A stretch of DNA of 64,000 bases from Bacillus sp. J37. GTDB lineage: Bacteria > Bacillota > Bacilli > Bacillales > Bacillaceae. Positions 50,735 through 59,775 of this stretch are shown here, one piece after another. The notes under the pieces are model-generated. The model had not been told where the DNA came from. It was given only the letters and a program-made list of their open reading frames with translations, and searched no databases. The stretch lies in contig NZ_JAEK01000008.1 of the NCBI RefSeq assembly GCF_000518865.1, forward strand, positions 1 to 64,000, written 5' to 3'. Positions within the stretch are counted from its first letter, which is position 1. Each line of letters opens with the position of its first letter. The translations under genes and the position numbers were made by a program.

Positions 50735-51967
50735 ATGGGAGATACAAGATTATCGGATAAGGAAATGATTGAATCAATAAAAAAAGAGTTGGAAATTCCA
50801 CATGCGGATGACATTAGGGGGAATATTTCTTTACCGTTATCTATTAAAGGAGCAACTATATCTTGGGAAACGAGTAGACCGGATATCGTAAATGTGAAAA
50901 ACAAAAAGATTGAGGGGTATGATGATATTCCTGCAGGTATTGTATCCAGACCTGAAACAGATACACCAGTACAATTAACTGCATCAATAACTGTTGGAGA
51001 GCTAAGTGAAAAGAAGCAAATTTCGCTTAAAGTGAAGACAAAACCAGGAGACATGAGTTTTCATGCTTATTTAATGGTTCATTTTACAGGTGAGCATGAA
51101 AAAGGAGAACAGATCTACTTTGCATGCAGCACAGACGGCTTGAACTGGAGTGATTTGAATAGTGGAGAACCAATTTTACTCTCCGATATAGGTGAAAATG
51201 GAGTGCGAGACCCTTTTATCTTGCGATCAGCAGAAGGAGATCAATTTTTCATAATCGCTACAGATTTACGGATTGCAAATGGAAGAGGTTGGGATGCAGC
51301 ACAAACTGACGGAAGTACATCTATTATTGTTTGGGAATCAAATGATATAGTAAACTGGTCAGATCCTAAGATGATTGAAGTGGCTCCGCAAAATGCAGGA
51401 GACGCGTGGGCTCCTGAGGCAATATATGATGAAAAAACAGGGGAATATATTGTGTTTTGGGCTTCAAGAGTCTTGGTTGAAGGTGAATTTGGAACCCATA
51501 ATATTTACTATGCTAAGACAAGGGATTTCTATACTTTTACTAAGCCGAACCTGTTTATTGAACGTCCAAAAGATACCCATATTATTGATACAACCATTAT
51601 TAAAGATCATAACATGTATTATCGATACTCAGGAGATGTACAAATCACCATAGAAAAAAGTGACCAAATACTGAGTTCGTGGAGAAAGATTGGAACATTA
51701 GAAGCTTCAACTGGATTAACTGGAAAAGATGTTGAGGGCCCATTGATTTTTAAATTTCATAACAAAAAAGAATGGTGTTTATTGGTTGATCAATATTCAA
51801 CTGGAAAGGGATATCTGCCATTACTCACTAGAGATCTTTCAAGTTGTGAGTTTGAAAAGGTAAAAACGACTTACTGTTTAGGCTCTTCTAAAAAAAGACA
51901 TGGGTCTGTTTTATCTTTAACAAAAGAAGAATACGAAACTGTTAAGACTAAGTGGGGGACAAACTGA
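50735..51967 (+). CDS. GH43-type glycosidase with N-terminal Ig-like domain
   Basis: A 410-residue protein. Residues 1-105 resemble an atrophied bacterial Ig-like domain (DIRGNISLPLSIKGATISWETSRPDIV...VQLTASITVG). The remaining part is a GH43-like five-bladed propeller: YLMVHFTGEHEKGEQIYFA, GVRDPFILRSAEGDQFFIIATDL, WAPEAIYDEKTGEYIVFWAS and HIIDTTIIK. The Asp of VRDPF and the Glu of APEAI are candidate catalytic residues. The arabinofuranosidase-like subfamily is likely but not certain. Strikingly, there is no signal peptide, though Ig-like domains usually occur in secreted enzymes. GGGGAGG precedes ATG 50735. It stands apart from the xylan locus. Confidence 0.78.
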   Translation: MGDTRLSDKEMIESIKKELEIPHADDIRGNISLPLSIKGATISWETSRPDIVNVKNKKIEGYDDIPAGIVSRPETDTPVQLTASITVGELSEKKQISLKVKTKPGDMSFHAYLMVHFTGEHEKGEQIYFACSTDGLNWSDLNSGEPILLSDIGENGVRDPFILRSAEGDQFFIIATDLRIANGRGWDAAQTDGSTSIIVWESNDIVNWSDPKMIEVAPQNAGDAWAPEAIYDEKTGEYIVFWASRVLVEGEFGTHNIYYAKTRDFYTFTKPNLFIERPKDTHIIDTTIIKDHNMYYRYSGDVQITIEKSDQILSSWRKIGTLEASTGLTGKDVEGPLIFKFHNKKEWCLLVDQYSTGKGYLPLLTRDLSSCEFEKVKTTYCLGSSKKRHGSVLSLTKEEYETVKTKWGTN

Positions 51968-52172
51968 ACAAAATATGTAGAGCTCCTATGAAAAAATATG
52001 GAACCTTCATTATACGATTTGAATATATCGATTAAAATTTATCGTAATAATTAGTTTTAGAAACTTCCATATTATTGTATGAGATCTTATTTTTCTAAAG
52101 ATGACAGAATTAATTGTTGTAACAGATTTAATACTCTTATAGGAGAAATTTTAAGAGTAGAGAAGGGTTAAT

Positions 52173-53033
52173 ATGAGTGTTACGCTTGCATTACTTGCAG
52201 CTTTTTTTGCTGCAATAACAGGAATTCTGGCTAAAATCGGAATGGAGAATGTGAATTCTAATTTAGCAACAGCTATCCGTACAATTATTGTATTAATCAT
52301 GGCTTTTATCATTGTTTTAATCACAGATCGGCTTCATTCCATCACCATGATTTCAACAAAAGCATTACTATTTATCCTGTTATCAGGGGTAGCAACAGGG
52401 ATCTCATGGTTGTTTTTCTTCAGATCACTTGCGATGGGGGATGCTTCCAAGGTAATACCAATCGATAAATCAAGTGTTGTATTAACCATTATATTATCAA
52501 TTGTGGTTTTGGGAGAGCAAGCTGTTCCTAATATTATGGTCGGAGGAGCATTGATTGCTGTTGGTACTTTTGTGTTGATTGGGAAAAACGAAGAAAAGAA
52601 ACGTTTTACCGGTTCTCAAATTTATATTGTGTATGCCATATTAGGGGCTGTATTCGCAGCGTTAACGGCAATATTAGCAAAAATCGGAATTGAAGATGTG
52701 GATTCAAATGTTGCTACCTTTTTAAGAACAATCGTTATTTTACTTTTTTCATGGGCAATTGTGTTTTTTAAAGGAAATCATAAAGAAATTAAAGCAATCT
52801 CCTCAAAAGGATATCTCTTTTTAATCCTATCAGGTGTGGCGACAGGTTTATCATGGCTTTGCTATTTTGCTGCATTAGCTATTGGAAAGGTTTCAGTGGT
52901 AGCGCCTATTGATAAAGCTAGTGTTGTTATCACGATGATTCTAAGTTTTGTGATTTTAAAGGAGAAAGTAACAAAAAACAAGGTTATTGGCGGGATAATT
53001 ATTACAATTGGGACAGGTTTCTTAATTTTTTAG
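52173..53033 (+). CDS. EamA-family (DMT) transporter
   Basis: A 286-residue membrane protein made of two homologous EamA halves, each with about five helices. The repeat is easy to see: ATGISWLFFFRSLAMGDASKVIPIDKSSVV in the first half against ATGLSWLCYFAALAIGKVSVVAPIDKASVV in the second (shown only as landmarks WLFFFRSL and WLCYFAAL). Such proteins export metabolites; substrate unknown. GAGAAGGGTTAAT precedes the ATG. Single gene, ending at a strong terminator shared with the convergent YitT gene. Confidence 0.87.
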   Translation: MSVTLALLAAFFAAITGILAKIGMENVNSNLATAIRTIIVLIMAFIIVLITDRLHSITMISTKALLFILLSGVATGISWLFFFRSLAMGDASKVIPIDKSSVVLTIILSIVVLGEQAVPNIMVGGALIAVGTFVLIGKNEEKKRFTGSQIYIVYAILGAVFAALTAILAKIGIEDVDSNVATFLRTIVILLFSWAIVFFKGNHKEIKAISSKGYLFLILSGVATGLSWLCYFAALAIGKVSVVAPIDKASVVITMILSFVILKEKVTKNKVIGGIIITIGTGFLIF

Positions 53034-53036
53034 ACC

Positions 53037-53068
53037 AAAAAGGCGCAACTTATAAAATTGCGCCTTTT
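53037..53068. terminator. Bidirectional terminator
   Basis: AAAAGGCGCAA pairs with TTGCGCCTTTT, a clean GC-rich stem with A/T tails, between convergent genes. Confidence 0.9.
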
Positions 53069-53102
53069 CAAGTTTACATATTTTATCCCAATAAAGGCAG
53101 GG

Positions 53103-53975
53103 TTAATGAATATTATGTTTTCTAAAATTACCACCCTTAACTTCAGCAACATCATAAACGGTAACAAAGGCACTTCCATCGATTTCATTTATAATTTCTT
53201 TAAGTTTGGTTTCTTCCAAGCGGTTGATGACACATGTGATCTCTTTAAATTTTTCATTAGAAAAGCCGCCGTAAGCTTCTTTATATGTCGCACTTCTGCC
53301 TAAACGATCGCGAATTGTCTCGATCATTATTTCGGGTTTGTTTGTAATAATTTGGAATGTTTTAGAGCCGCTTAACCCTACTTCAACAATATGAATGACT
53401 TTAGAAGCAATAAAATAAGCGATCGCTGAAAGGATAGCACCTTGAAGACCAAATACGGTTGATACGAAAATAAATACAAAGATGTTTAAGAATAGGATGA
53501 GATCACTTGTCCCAAATGGTAATTTTCGAGATAGTAGGACGGCAAGCATATCAATCCCATCTAATGCGCCACCATTACGCAGTGCTAGTCCCATTCCAAA
53601 ACCGAGGATAATCCCACCTACAACAGTAACTAACAGTGTATCTCCTTCGATAATAGCAGGAATATGGTGCATGAACACTGTCCCTAAAGCAAGTGATGCT
53701 ATTCCGAGAATTGATAATATAGTGAAGGTCTTACCAATTTGTTTATATCCAAGCCAGATAAATGGGATGTTTATGCCGGCAATCAAAACTCCTAATGGTA
53801 GGTCAAATAGTTTTGATCCGACGATACTTAATCCTGTTACCCCGCCATCAGAGACATTGTTTGGAATTAATACTGTTTCCAGTCCATATGCAGCGATAAT
53901 TCCGCCGATAATGACCATTAATCCTTGTAAAATCTTTCTTAATTTAAATGGTTTATGTTTGTCACTTACATTCAT
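53103..53975 (-). CDS. YitT-family membrane protein (DUF161 + DUF2179)
   Basis: A 290-residue protein. The N-terminal membrane domain has about five helices (GGIIAAYGLETVLIPNNVSDGGVTGLSIV is the family opening; NNVSDGGVTG is the key segment). A C-terminal soluble DUF2179 domain (about 215-285) includes FQIITNKPEIMIETIRDRLGRSATYKEAYGGFS. The function of YitT proteins is unknown; membrane transport or regulation has been suggested. A weak AGAGG site lies before the ATG. Confidence 0.88.
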   Translation of the reverse strand: MNVSDKHKPFKLRKILQGLMVIIGGIIAAYGLETVLIPNNVSDGGVTGLSIVGSKLFDLPLGVLIAGINIPFIWLGYKQIGKTFTILSILGIASLALGTVFMHHIPAIIEGDTLLVTVVGGIILGFGMGLALRNGGALDGIDMLAVLLSRKLPFGTSDLILFLNIFVFIFVSTVFGLQGAILSAIAYFIASKVIHIVEVGLSGSKTFQIITNKPEIMIETIRDRLGRSATYKEAYGGFSNEKFKEITCVINRLEETKLKEIINEIDGSAFVTVYDVAEVKGGNFRKHNIH

Positions 53976-54217
53976 AAAATTCCTCTTTTCAAATTTTTTT
54001 CCTATTTAAGTCTACCATAAAATATTTTTTTTTCATTATTCTTTCTATACGGATATTAATCCAGTTGAGAGAGATAGGCTTCCCGTAGTCTGTACTTTAA
54101 TAGAAGAGAATTGATATAATATCTTGCCTAAATGACTTATCGACCGGTATATGTAATGATGATATAATACCTTCGATAAGCTGATTAATAAATTTTAAGA
54201 TGGAAGAGGAGGAGTAA

Positions 54218-54550
54218 GTGAAAATGATCATAAAATGTATACGGATCGCCATCATGATTGTGCTGCTTATTTCTCCTATTTTCAACATAGAAAATCAAAA
54301 ATTTGATTTAAATATAGAAGATACATCAATCACTTCTTTTTCTATTAATAATGATATGAAAGTCGCTTTACCTTCAGTGCCTAAATTAGTAAATGAAAAG
54401 CATAAACCTTCATTTGTTCTTCACACACACATTTTTCCTATTTTCGAATATCTCATTATTGAAAATTGCTGTGATTATTTTGTTGAAACAATACCACAAA
54501 AAATGAGTTTTCTATATGAGGTCAAATACCACTCTAATTTTTTCGCTTAA
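54218..54550 (+). CDS. Hypothetical secreted or membrane-anchored protein, 110 aa
   Basis: GAGGAGGAGTAA precedes GTG 54218 and ATG 54224, so it is likely translated. The protein begins MIIKCIRIAIMIVLLISPIFNI, a probable signal or anchor helix. The rest is a short alpha/beta region of unknown family with two Cys in NCCDYF. It lies just before another tiny membrane-protein gene, so the two may be co-transcribed. Function unknown. Confidence 0.5.
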   Translation: MKMIIKCIRIAIMIVLLISPIFNIENQKFDLNIEDTSITSFSINNDMKVALPSVPKLVNEKHKPSFVLHTHIFPIFEYLIIENCCDYFVETIPQKMSFLYEVKYHSNFFA

Positions 54551-54589
54551 GCTCCTTCCATCTCAGATTAATCTATGAGGAGGAGAAAG

Positions 54590-54742
54590 ATGAAGGAATT
54601 ATTAAAAGTGATAGAGTGGAAACCGATTATTATCTTTATAGTTTTATCACTGCTTATCATATTAGCTGGAGTATATTATGCAAATCATTATTTAACAGGA
54701 GTTAATTATCCGACATTTTTAAGTTTTTTGAAACATATCTAA
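54590..54742 (+). CDS. Single-helix membrane peptide, 50 aa
   Basis: GAGGAGGAGAAAG precedes ATG 54590. MKELLKVIEWKPIIIFIVLS is followed by a clear transmembrane helix up to YYANHYL and a short outer tail ending FLSFLKHI. It is followed by a terminator. No family recognised; an intact and well-started small ORF. Possibly a partner of the preceding 110-residue protein. Confidence 0.6.
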   Translation: MKELLKVIEWKPIIIFIVLSLLIILAGVYYANHYLTGVNYPTFLSFLKHI

Positions 54743-54755
54743 TTAGCTAACGATT

Positions 54756-54790
54756 AAAAATGCCTTCATTTAGTGTGAGGGCATTTTTAT
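54756..54790 (+). terminator. Terminator after the 50-aa gene
   Basis: AAAAATGCC pairs with GGCATTTTT, with further TT/AG pairing at the loop. Confidence 0.8.
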
Positions 54791-54841
54791 TTGCTTCTAT
54801 ATATACTAAGGAGTACCTCTTTCATGTTCTATATAAAATTG

Positions 54842-55024
54842 ATGTTACATAATTTTGTAATAGTGAAGGATAAGTAACGTTAGTGGATATCCTCATTTGA
54901 CATTGATTTTATAAGGGTGGGCATAATAATTGAAGATACCGGTAGATTGAAAATTGATTATGAAGCAATCAAGATCATTGTAATGTTACATAATTTTTGA
55001 TAGGATATAGTTATGTAACATAAG
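54842..55024. repeat. Three ATGTTACATAA elements before the integrase gene
   Basis: ATGTTACATAATTTTG occurs at 54842, ATGTTACATAATTTTTGATA at 54983, and the inverse TTATGTAACATAAG at 55011. The last two are inverted with 17 bases between them, which contain GATAGGATATAG. They flank the likely promoter of the recombinase gene and could bind the recombinase or a repressor. Confidence 0.55.
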
Positions 55025-55037
55025 GGGGAACTTTCCT

Positions 55038-55592
55038 GTGGAATATGTCGATCCTATCAAAGACATTGAACAAATAAATGCGATAAAAGAAAATTTAAAA
55101 AAACAATCACAAAGAGACCTTTTGCTTTTTGTATTTGGTATTAATACAGGGGTGAGAATCAGTGATTTACTTGCTTTGAAGGTTAGGGATGTTTTTGATG
55201 GTGAAAAGGTAAAAGAATTCCTTTATATCGAAGAAGATGATGTAATAGGATACTTTATAAATAATGCAGTGAAATATGAAATAGAAAATTACTTTGCCCA
55301 ACATGACTTTAAAATGGAAGATTATTTATTTAAGTCAAAAAAGGATCTTAAACCAATTACTCGTCAGCAGGCATATCGTATTATTAACAATGCAGCTAAG
55401 GAGGTAGGAGTTATCGGTAAAGTGGGAACACATACACTTAGAAAGACTTTTGGCTACCATGCTTACCGGAAGGGAATAGCTATTTCCATTTTGATGTCGA
55501 TTTATCATCATCATTCTTCTGCAGAAACACTGCGATATATAGGAATCGACAAAGATGAAAAACAAGTTATTAAAGTGGATGTGAATTTATGA
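55038..55592 (+). CDS. Small tyrosine recombinase/integrase
   Basis: A 184-residue protein that is essentially a catalytic domain. Arg40 in NTGVRISDLL, His132 and Arg135 in GTHTLRKTFGYH, His158 or 159 in YHHHS and the nucleophile Tyr167 in TLRYIGI form the expected set. The core-binding N-terminal domain is absent, as in other 180-190 residue Bacillus recombinases. AAGGGGG precedes GTG 55038 with nine bases spacing. No att repeats, tRNA or mobile genes flank it, so its target is not known; it could be a regulated inversion enzyme, or a domesticated one. Confidence 0.85.
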   Translation: MEYVDPIKDIEQINAIKENLKKQSQRDLLLFVFGINTGVRISDLLALKVRDVFDGEKVKEFLYIEEDDVIGYFINNAVKYEIENYFAQHDFKMEDYLFKSKKDLKPITRQQAYRIINNAAKEVGVIGKVGTHTLRKTFGYHAYRKGIAISILMSIYHHHSSAETLRYIGIDKDEKQVIKVDVNL

Positions 55593-55636
55593 GGCTGGTT
55601 TTACTGTAAGATCATGTGTTACCTCCTGATATGTCA

Positions 55637-55669
55637 CAAAAAAACCTCCGCTTCATAACAAAGCAGAGG
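55637..55669 (-). terminator. Terminator of the Usp gene (minus strand)
   Basis: Minus strand CCTCTGCTT/AAGCGGAGG stem followed by TTTTTTT. Confidence 0.85.
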
Positions 55670-55689
55670 CTAAAAATATATGTGTAGAG

Positions 55690-56388
55690 TTAACTGTTTT
55701 CGTCTGGATTTTCACTATAGGTTTCTAGTGTCCGGGAAACATTTGTGAAATCTTCAATTACATCGTCAGTAACTCGAACTTGTAAGGTTTCTTTGCTTTT
55801 CATAAACTTAAAGATTCCATTATTAAAGTCGGTTCCATGTTCTTTAAAGAAGATCCCTTCATATTCAATATCTTTTGTGTGGGTAAAGGATAAACGATAT
55901 TTTTCGTTTTCCTTCACTAGATAGGCTCTAACCCCTTTTTCAAATTGCCCCTCTTCATCCTTAAGTGCACGTGAAACAGAAATGATATGAAGATCTGTGA
56001 ATGGTATATCACGTAATAAGGAATTGATGACAGAACCTTTGGCGATTTGTTCCCACCTGCTTTGGGCAGTTTGTCCAAGAATAATTTGAGTAATGTTTTT
56101 CTCCCTTGCCACATCAGCAATGACTTTTGAAACTGGACGTTTTTCATTGTCTTTTATAATGAATTCATCAGCATTATGAAGTTTAGCTAAGTGTTTCCAT
56201 CTTTCTATATAAAGAGATTTCTCAGCATCCAAATCATCAAAAGGTTTTGGATCAATCGTTAAAATATAAAGTGGGCAATCAAGCATATTTGCAATTTTGC
56301 AACCACGTTGGATGAGACGTTCTCCATTTGGTCCATAATAAACGCACACGAGAATACTTTCATCCATACGACCTTTTACTTTTTTCAT
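55690..56388 (-). CDS. Universal stress protein (KdpD-like Usp domain)
   Basis: About 232 residues. The N-terminal half is a Usp fold (about residues 8-140): ILVCVYYGPNGERLIQRG, then ILGQTAQSRWEQIAKGSVINSLL, where the GxTxxSRWE...GS..LLR pattern matches the Usp module of KdpD sensor kinases. The C-terminal 90 residues (with GVRAYLVKENEKYRLSFTH) are unlike common Usp proteins. ATG 56388 has GAGGTGG upstream; earlier ATGs lack one. It is divergent from the Mrp antiporter operon and might sense ATP or cation status together with it. A sigma-A-like promoter is seen upstream. Confidence 0.8.
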   Translation of the reverse strand: MKKVKGRMDESILVCVYYGPNGERLIQRGCKIANMLDCPLYILTIDPKPFDDLDAEKSLYIERWKHLAKLHNADEFIIKDNEKRPVSKVIADVAREKNITQIILGQTAQSRWEQIAKGSVINSLLRDIPFTDLHIISVSRALKDEEGQFEKGVRAYLVKENEKYRLSFTHTKDIEYEGIFFKEHGTDFNNGIFKFMKSKETLQVRVTDDVIEDFTNVSRTLETYSENPDENS

Positions 56389-56455
56389 TTTAAAGTCCAC
56401 CTCGTATGTGTATTTAATAGGATAATTTACCACTATTTAAGTCAGACTATGTATG

Positions 56456-56485
56456 AATATAGCATCTTGTACAATCATCAGTCAA
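56456..56485 (-). promoter_or_regulatory. Sigma-A-like promoter of the Usp gene
   Basis: Minus strand TTGACT, 18-base spacer, TATATT. Confidence 0.5.
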
Positions 56486-56598
56486 ACTAATTTTTTTAGA
56501 AAATATAACTTGCCTATATTTATAAAAATTTCATTGAGGATAACTATGATAAAACCTATTAATCTTTGTAAATAAACTTACCAAAGGAGGGGATCAAT

Positions 56599-59001
56599 TT
56601 GTCGGTGTTATATATCATGATTTTGATTCCATTTATATTTGCTTTTTTCGTTCCCTTTTTATATAAACGATTTTCCCCGAAGATTCACACTGGTTGGTTT
56701 GTATTGTTTGTACCTCTAATTATTTTTATTTATTTGTTAAGGTATATTCCGGTTGTCGCCAAGGGAGAAGTCATATTGAAAACAGTACCTTGGCTACCTT
56801 CTGCAAATATTAATTATACAACCTATATAGATGGATTAAGTCTTATTTTTGGACTCCTCATAGCAGGAGTAGGTACCCTGGTTATTCTTTACTCCATCTA
56901 TTATTTATCAGCTGAACGTGAATCACTTCATAATTTCTATGTTTATCTCATGTTATTCATGGGAGCAATGTTTGGTGTTGTTTTCTCTGATAACATACTA
57001 GTTTTATACGTTTTCTGGGAATTGACAAGTATCTCTTCATTTTTATTAATTGCTTACTGGTATCAGCGTAAAGGATCACGCTATGGAGCTCTTAAGTCAA
57101 TGCTCATTACCATATTTGGCGGGCTTGCTATGCTTGCAGGTTTTATCCTTTTATCGATTATGGCTGATACGTACAGCATTCGTGAAATGATGACCCAGCT
57201 TTCTGCAGTAAAGGAACATGCCTTTTTTATTCCGGCGATGATCCTGATTCTTTTGGGAGCATTTACAAAATCGGCTCAATTTCCGTTCAGCATATGGCTA
57301 CCTGATGCAATGGAAGCACCTACACCAATTAGTGCGTATTTGCATTCAGCGACAATGGTTAAAGCGGGAATTTATCTTGTTGCACGTTTCACTCCTATAT
57401 TTGGCGGAAGTGCTGAATGGTTTTGGATCGTTTCAAGTGTTGGATTAATTACATTATTATATGGTTCGTTAAATGCGGTAAAACAGACAGATCTTAAAGC
57501 GTTGCTAGCCTTTTCCACTATCAGTCAATTAGGGTTGATTATGAGTCTTTTCGGCCTTGGATCTGTTTCATTATATGATGGGTTTGGAGATGAGTCTGCT
57601 ATCTATGCAGGGGCTATCCTTACAGCCATTTTCCACTTAATTAATCATTCTACATTTAAAGGGAGTCTGTTTATGGTTGTGGGAATCATTGACCACGAAA
57701 CAGGGACACGTGACATTCGGAAATTAGGCGGATTAATTCATATCATGCCTATTTCATTTTCATTAACACTGATTGGAAGCTTTGCGATGGCCGGATTACC
57801 TCCGTTTAATGGATTTTTAAGTAAAGAAATGTTTTTCACAAGTGTGTTACAAGCAAAAGAGATGAGCGGTTTTAATATGGAAACTCTCGGATGGATGATT
57901 CCTGCTATTGCATGGATTGCGAGTGTTTTTACATTTATCTACTGCATGATTCTTTTATTTAAGACATTTACTGGTGAATATAAGCCGGAAAAATTAGGGA
58001 AAAAAGCACATGAAGCACCACTTGGCATGTTACTATCACCAATTATTTTAGCGTCGCTTGTGATTGTCATTTTCTTTTTCCCAAATGTCCTTGCGAACTA
58101 CCTGTTGAAACCTGCATTACATGCTGTTTTACCGAATGTAGCGAAGAGCGGCGTATTTGAGGTGAAAATAAGTGCTTGGCATGGGTGGAACACAGAACTA
58201 TTTATGACGATAGGTGTTGTATTAGTTGGAGCAGTTTTATATCTTCTCTTAAAGAAGTGGCAAAAAGTGTATGGAATATATCCTGAGGCTCTAAAGCTGA
58301 ACAACTTGTATAATTTAGGAATTGAGAAATCTGAACAATCATCACGTCTTCTTACTGAAAAATATATGACTGGATCAATCCGTCAGTATTTGATTTATAT
58401 TTTCCTATTTATGATCTTGATGCTGGGTGGTTCTCTTTTCTTTTTCAATGGAATCTCATTTGACTCTTCGAAAGATGCACCTGTCACACTGTTCGAGATG
58501 GGACTATTAGTGGCAATGTTACTAACTGCAGGTGCCGTCCTTTTTGTGAAGTCGAGAATGACATCCTTAGTATTAATTGGTGTACTTGGTTTTCTTATGT
58601 CGATGTTATTTGTCATCTTCCGTGCACCGGATTTAGCTCTTACTCAGTTGGTTGTAGAAACGATCACAACAGCATTATTTTTACTTTGTTTCTACCATTT
58701 ACCGGAGCTTGGGAAAAATATCGGGAGAGTAAGATTTAAATTAACAAATTTCATTGTATCGTTTGGTGTTGGTTTAACTGTTACGATTATGGCTCTGTCG
58801 GCAAATGGAACACGATTGTTTGAACCTATTTCAACTTACTTCGAGGATTCCTACGAACTTGCAGGGGCAAAAAATATCGTTAATGCCATTCTGGTTGATT
58901 TTAGGGGCATTGATACGTTACTGGAAATTTCAGTCGTATGTATTGCAGGCTTGGGAGTATTCACGTTAATTAAACTACGATTAAAAGGGAGTGAAAAATA
59001 A
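56599..59001 (+). CDS. mrpA: Mrp Na+/H+ antiporter subunit A
   Basis: An 800-residue membrane protein of about 20 helices, related to NuoL. Landmarks are ELTSISSFLLIAYWYQR, FPFSIWLPDAMEAPTPISAYLHSATMVKAG (PDAMEAPTP is the key part) and LLAFSTISQLG with the proton-path Lys and Glu residues. The C-terminal quarter (after about residue 600) includes the MbhE/DUF4040-like piece fused to MrpA in Bacillus. It is the largest subunit of the Mrp complex that exports Na+ in exchange for protons. TTG 56599 is the start, after AAAGGAGGGGATC. The stop overlaps the next start (TAATG). Confidence 0.94.
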   Translation: MSVLYIMILIPFIFAFFVPFLYKRFSPKIHTGWFVLFVPLIIFIYLLRYIPVVAKGEVILKTVPWLPSANINYTTYIDGLSLIFGLLIAGVGTLVILYSIYYLSAERESLHNFYVYLMLFMGAMFGVVFSDNILVLYVFWELTSISSFLLIAYWYQRKGSRYGALKSMLITIFGGLAMLAGFILLSIMADTYSIREMMTQLSAVKEHAFFIPAMILILLGAFTKSAQFPFSIWLPDAMEAPTPISAYLHSATMVKAGIYLVARFTPIFGGSAEWFWIVSSVGLITLLYGSLNAVKQTDLKALLAFSTISQLGLIMSLFGLGSVSLYDGFGDESAIYAGAILTAIFHLINHSTFKGSLFMVVGIIDHETGTRDIRKLGGLIHIMPISFSLTLIGSFAMAGLPPFNGFLSKEMFFTSVLQAKEMSGFNMETLGWMIPAIAWIASVFTFIYCMILLFKTFTGEYKPEKLGKKAHEAPLGMLLSPIILASLVIVIFFFPNVLANYLLKPALHAVLPNVAKSGVFEVKISAWHGWNTELFMTIGVVLVGAVLYLLLKKWQKVYGIYPEALKLNNLYNLGIEKSEQSSRLLTEKYMTGSIRQYLIYIFLFMILMLGGSLFFFNGISFDSSKDAPVTLFEMGLLVAMLLTAGAVLFVKSRMTSLVLIGVLGFLMSMLFVIFRAPDLALTQLVVETITTALFLLCFYHLPELGKNIGRVRFKLTNFIVSFGVGLTVTIMALSANGTRLFEPISTYFEDSYELAGAKNIVNAILVDFRGIDTLLEISVVCIAGLGVFTLIKLRLKGSEK

Positions 59002-59435
59002 TGAAACATTCTACTAGCCCAAATGACGTTATTCTTCATTCTGTTACAAAGATTGCTGTCGTTATTATTCTCACTTTTTCCATTGATCTGTTCTTTGCTG
59101 GTCATCATAATCCCGGAGGAGGATTTATCGGGGGCCTTAGTATGGCTGCAGCGCTGACTCTTTTATTTATTTCATTTGATATAGAAAGTGTTCAAGCGAA
59201 TTTACCTGTTGATTTTACAAAACTTGCTGCCGTAGGCGTATTAATTGCAGTATTTGTTGGAATAGGGGGAATGTTGTTTAGCCAACCATTCTTATTTCAA
59301 GCATTTGACTATTTTAATCTTCCTATTTTCGGAGAAACCGAACTTGCAACTGCAGTGCTTTTTGATATAGGAGTTGCCTTGGCTGTTATTGGTACAGCTG
59401 TAACAATTATTATGACAATAAGTGAGGATCGATAA
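59001..59435 (+). CDS. mrpB: Mrp Na+/H+ antiporter subunit B
   Basis: A 144-residue protein with four membrane helices. The family motif FFAGHHNPGGGFIGGL and a further helix pair with TELATAVLFDIGVALAVIGTAV are clear. MrpB is needed for assembly of the antiporter. ATG 59001 overlaps the mrpA stop by one base, indicating translational coupling. In operon order A-B-C-D-E-F-G. Confidence 0.94.
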   Translation: MKHSTSPNDVILHSVTKIAVVIILTFSIDLFFAGHHNPGGGFIGGLSMAAALTLLFISFDIESVQANLPVDFTKLAAVGVLIAVFVGIGGMLFSQPFLFQAFDYFNLPIFGETELATAVLFDIGVALAVIGTAVTIIMTISEDR

Positions 59436-59436
59436 A

Positions 59437-59775
59437 ATGGAGACATTCCTATCTATCCTTGTTGGCCTATTTTTTATGATCGGTACCTATTTGATCTTGT
59501 CGAGGAATTTATTAAGAATCATCCTTGGCTCATCCATCATTAGTCATGGAATTAATCTGCTGATTCTTACGATGGGTGGCTTAAAAACTGGGGGACTGCC
59601 ACTCATAGGTGAAAAAAATGTTACGTATACAGATGCCCTGCCACAGGCATTGATTTTGACTGCCATTGTCATAAACTTTGCAGTTACAGCGCTTTTTTTA
59701 GTATTAAGCTATCGGGCGAATAAAGTGTTAGGAACAGTTGATATAGATCAAATAAGGGGTAATGAACATGAATAA
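59437..59775 (+). CDS. mrpC: Mrp Na+/H+ antiporter subunit C (NuoK-like)
   Basis: A 112-residue NuoK-like subunit with three helices. Key segments are GTYLILSRNLLRIILGSSIISHGINLLIL and DALPQALILTAIVINFAVTALFLVL (DALPQALILTAIVI is the family mark). ATG 59437 begins two bases after the mrpB stop; an upstream GTG would overlap mrpB without need. GTGAGG serves as ribosome site. Confidence 0.94.
   Translation: METFLSILVGLFFMIGTYLILSRNLLRIILGSSIISHGINLLILTMGGLKTGGLPLIGEKNVTYTDALPQALILTAIVINFAVTALFLVLSYRANKVLGTVDIDQIRGNEHE

Noticed and set aside
55038-55592. Evidence for a prophage or integrative element around the recombinase
   Set aside because: No phage, transfer or replication genes, tRNA or flanking direct repeats are visible within several kilobases.
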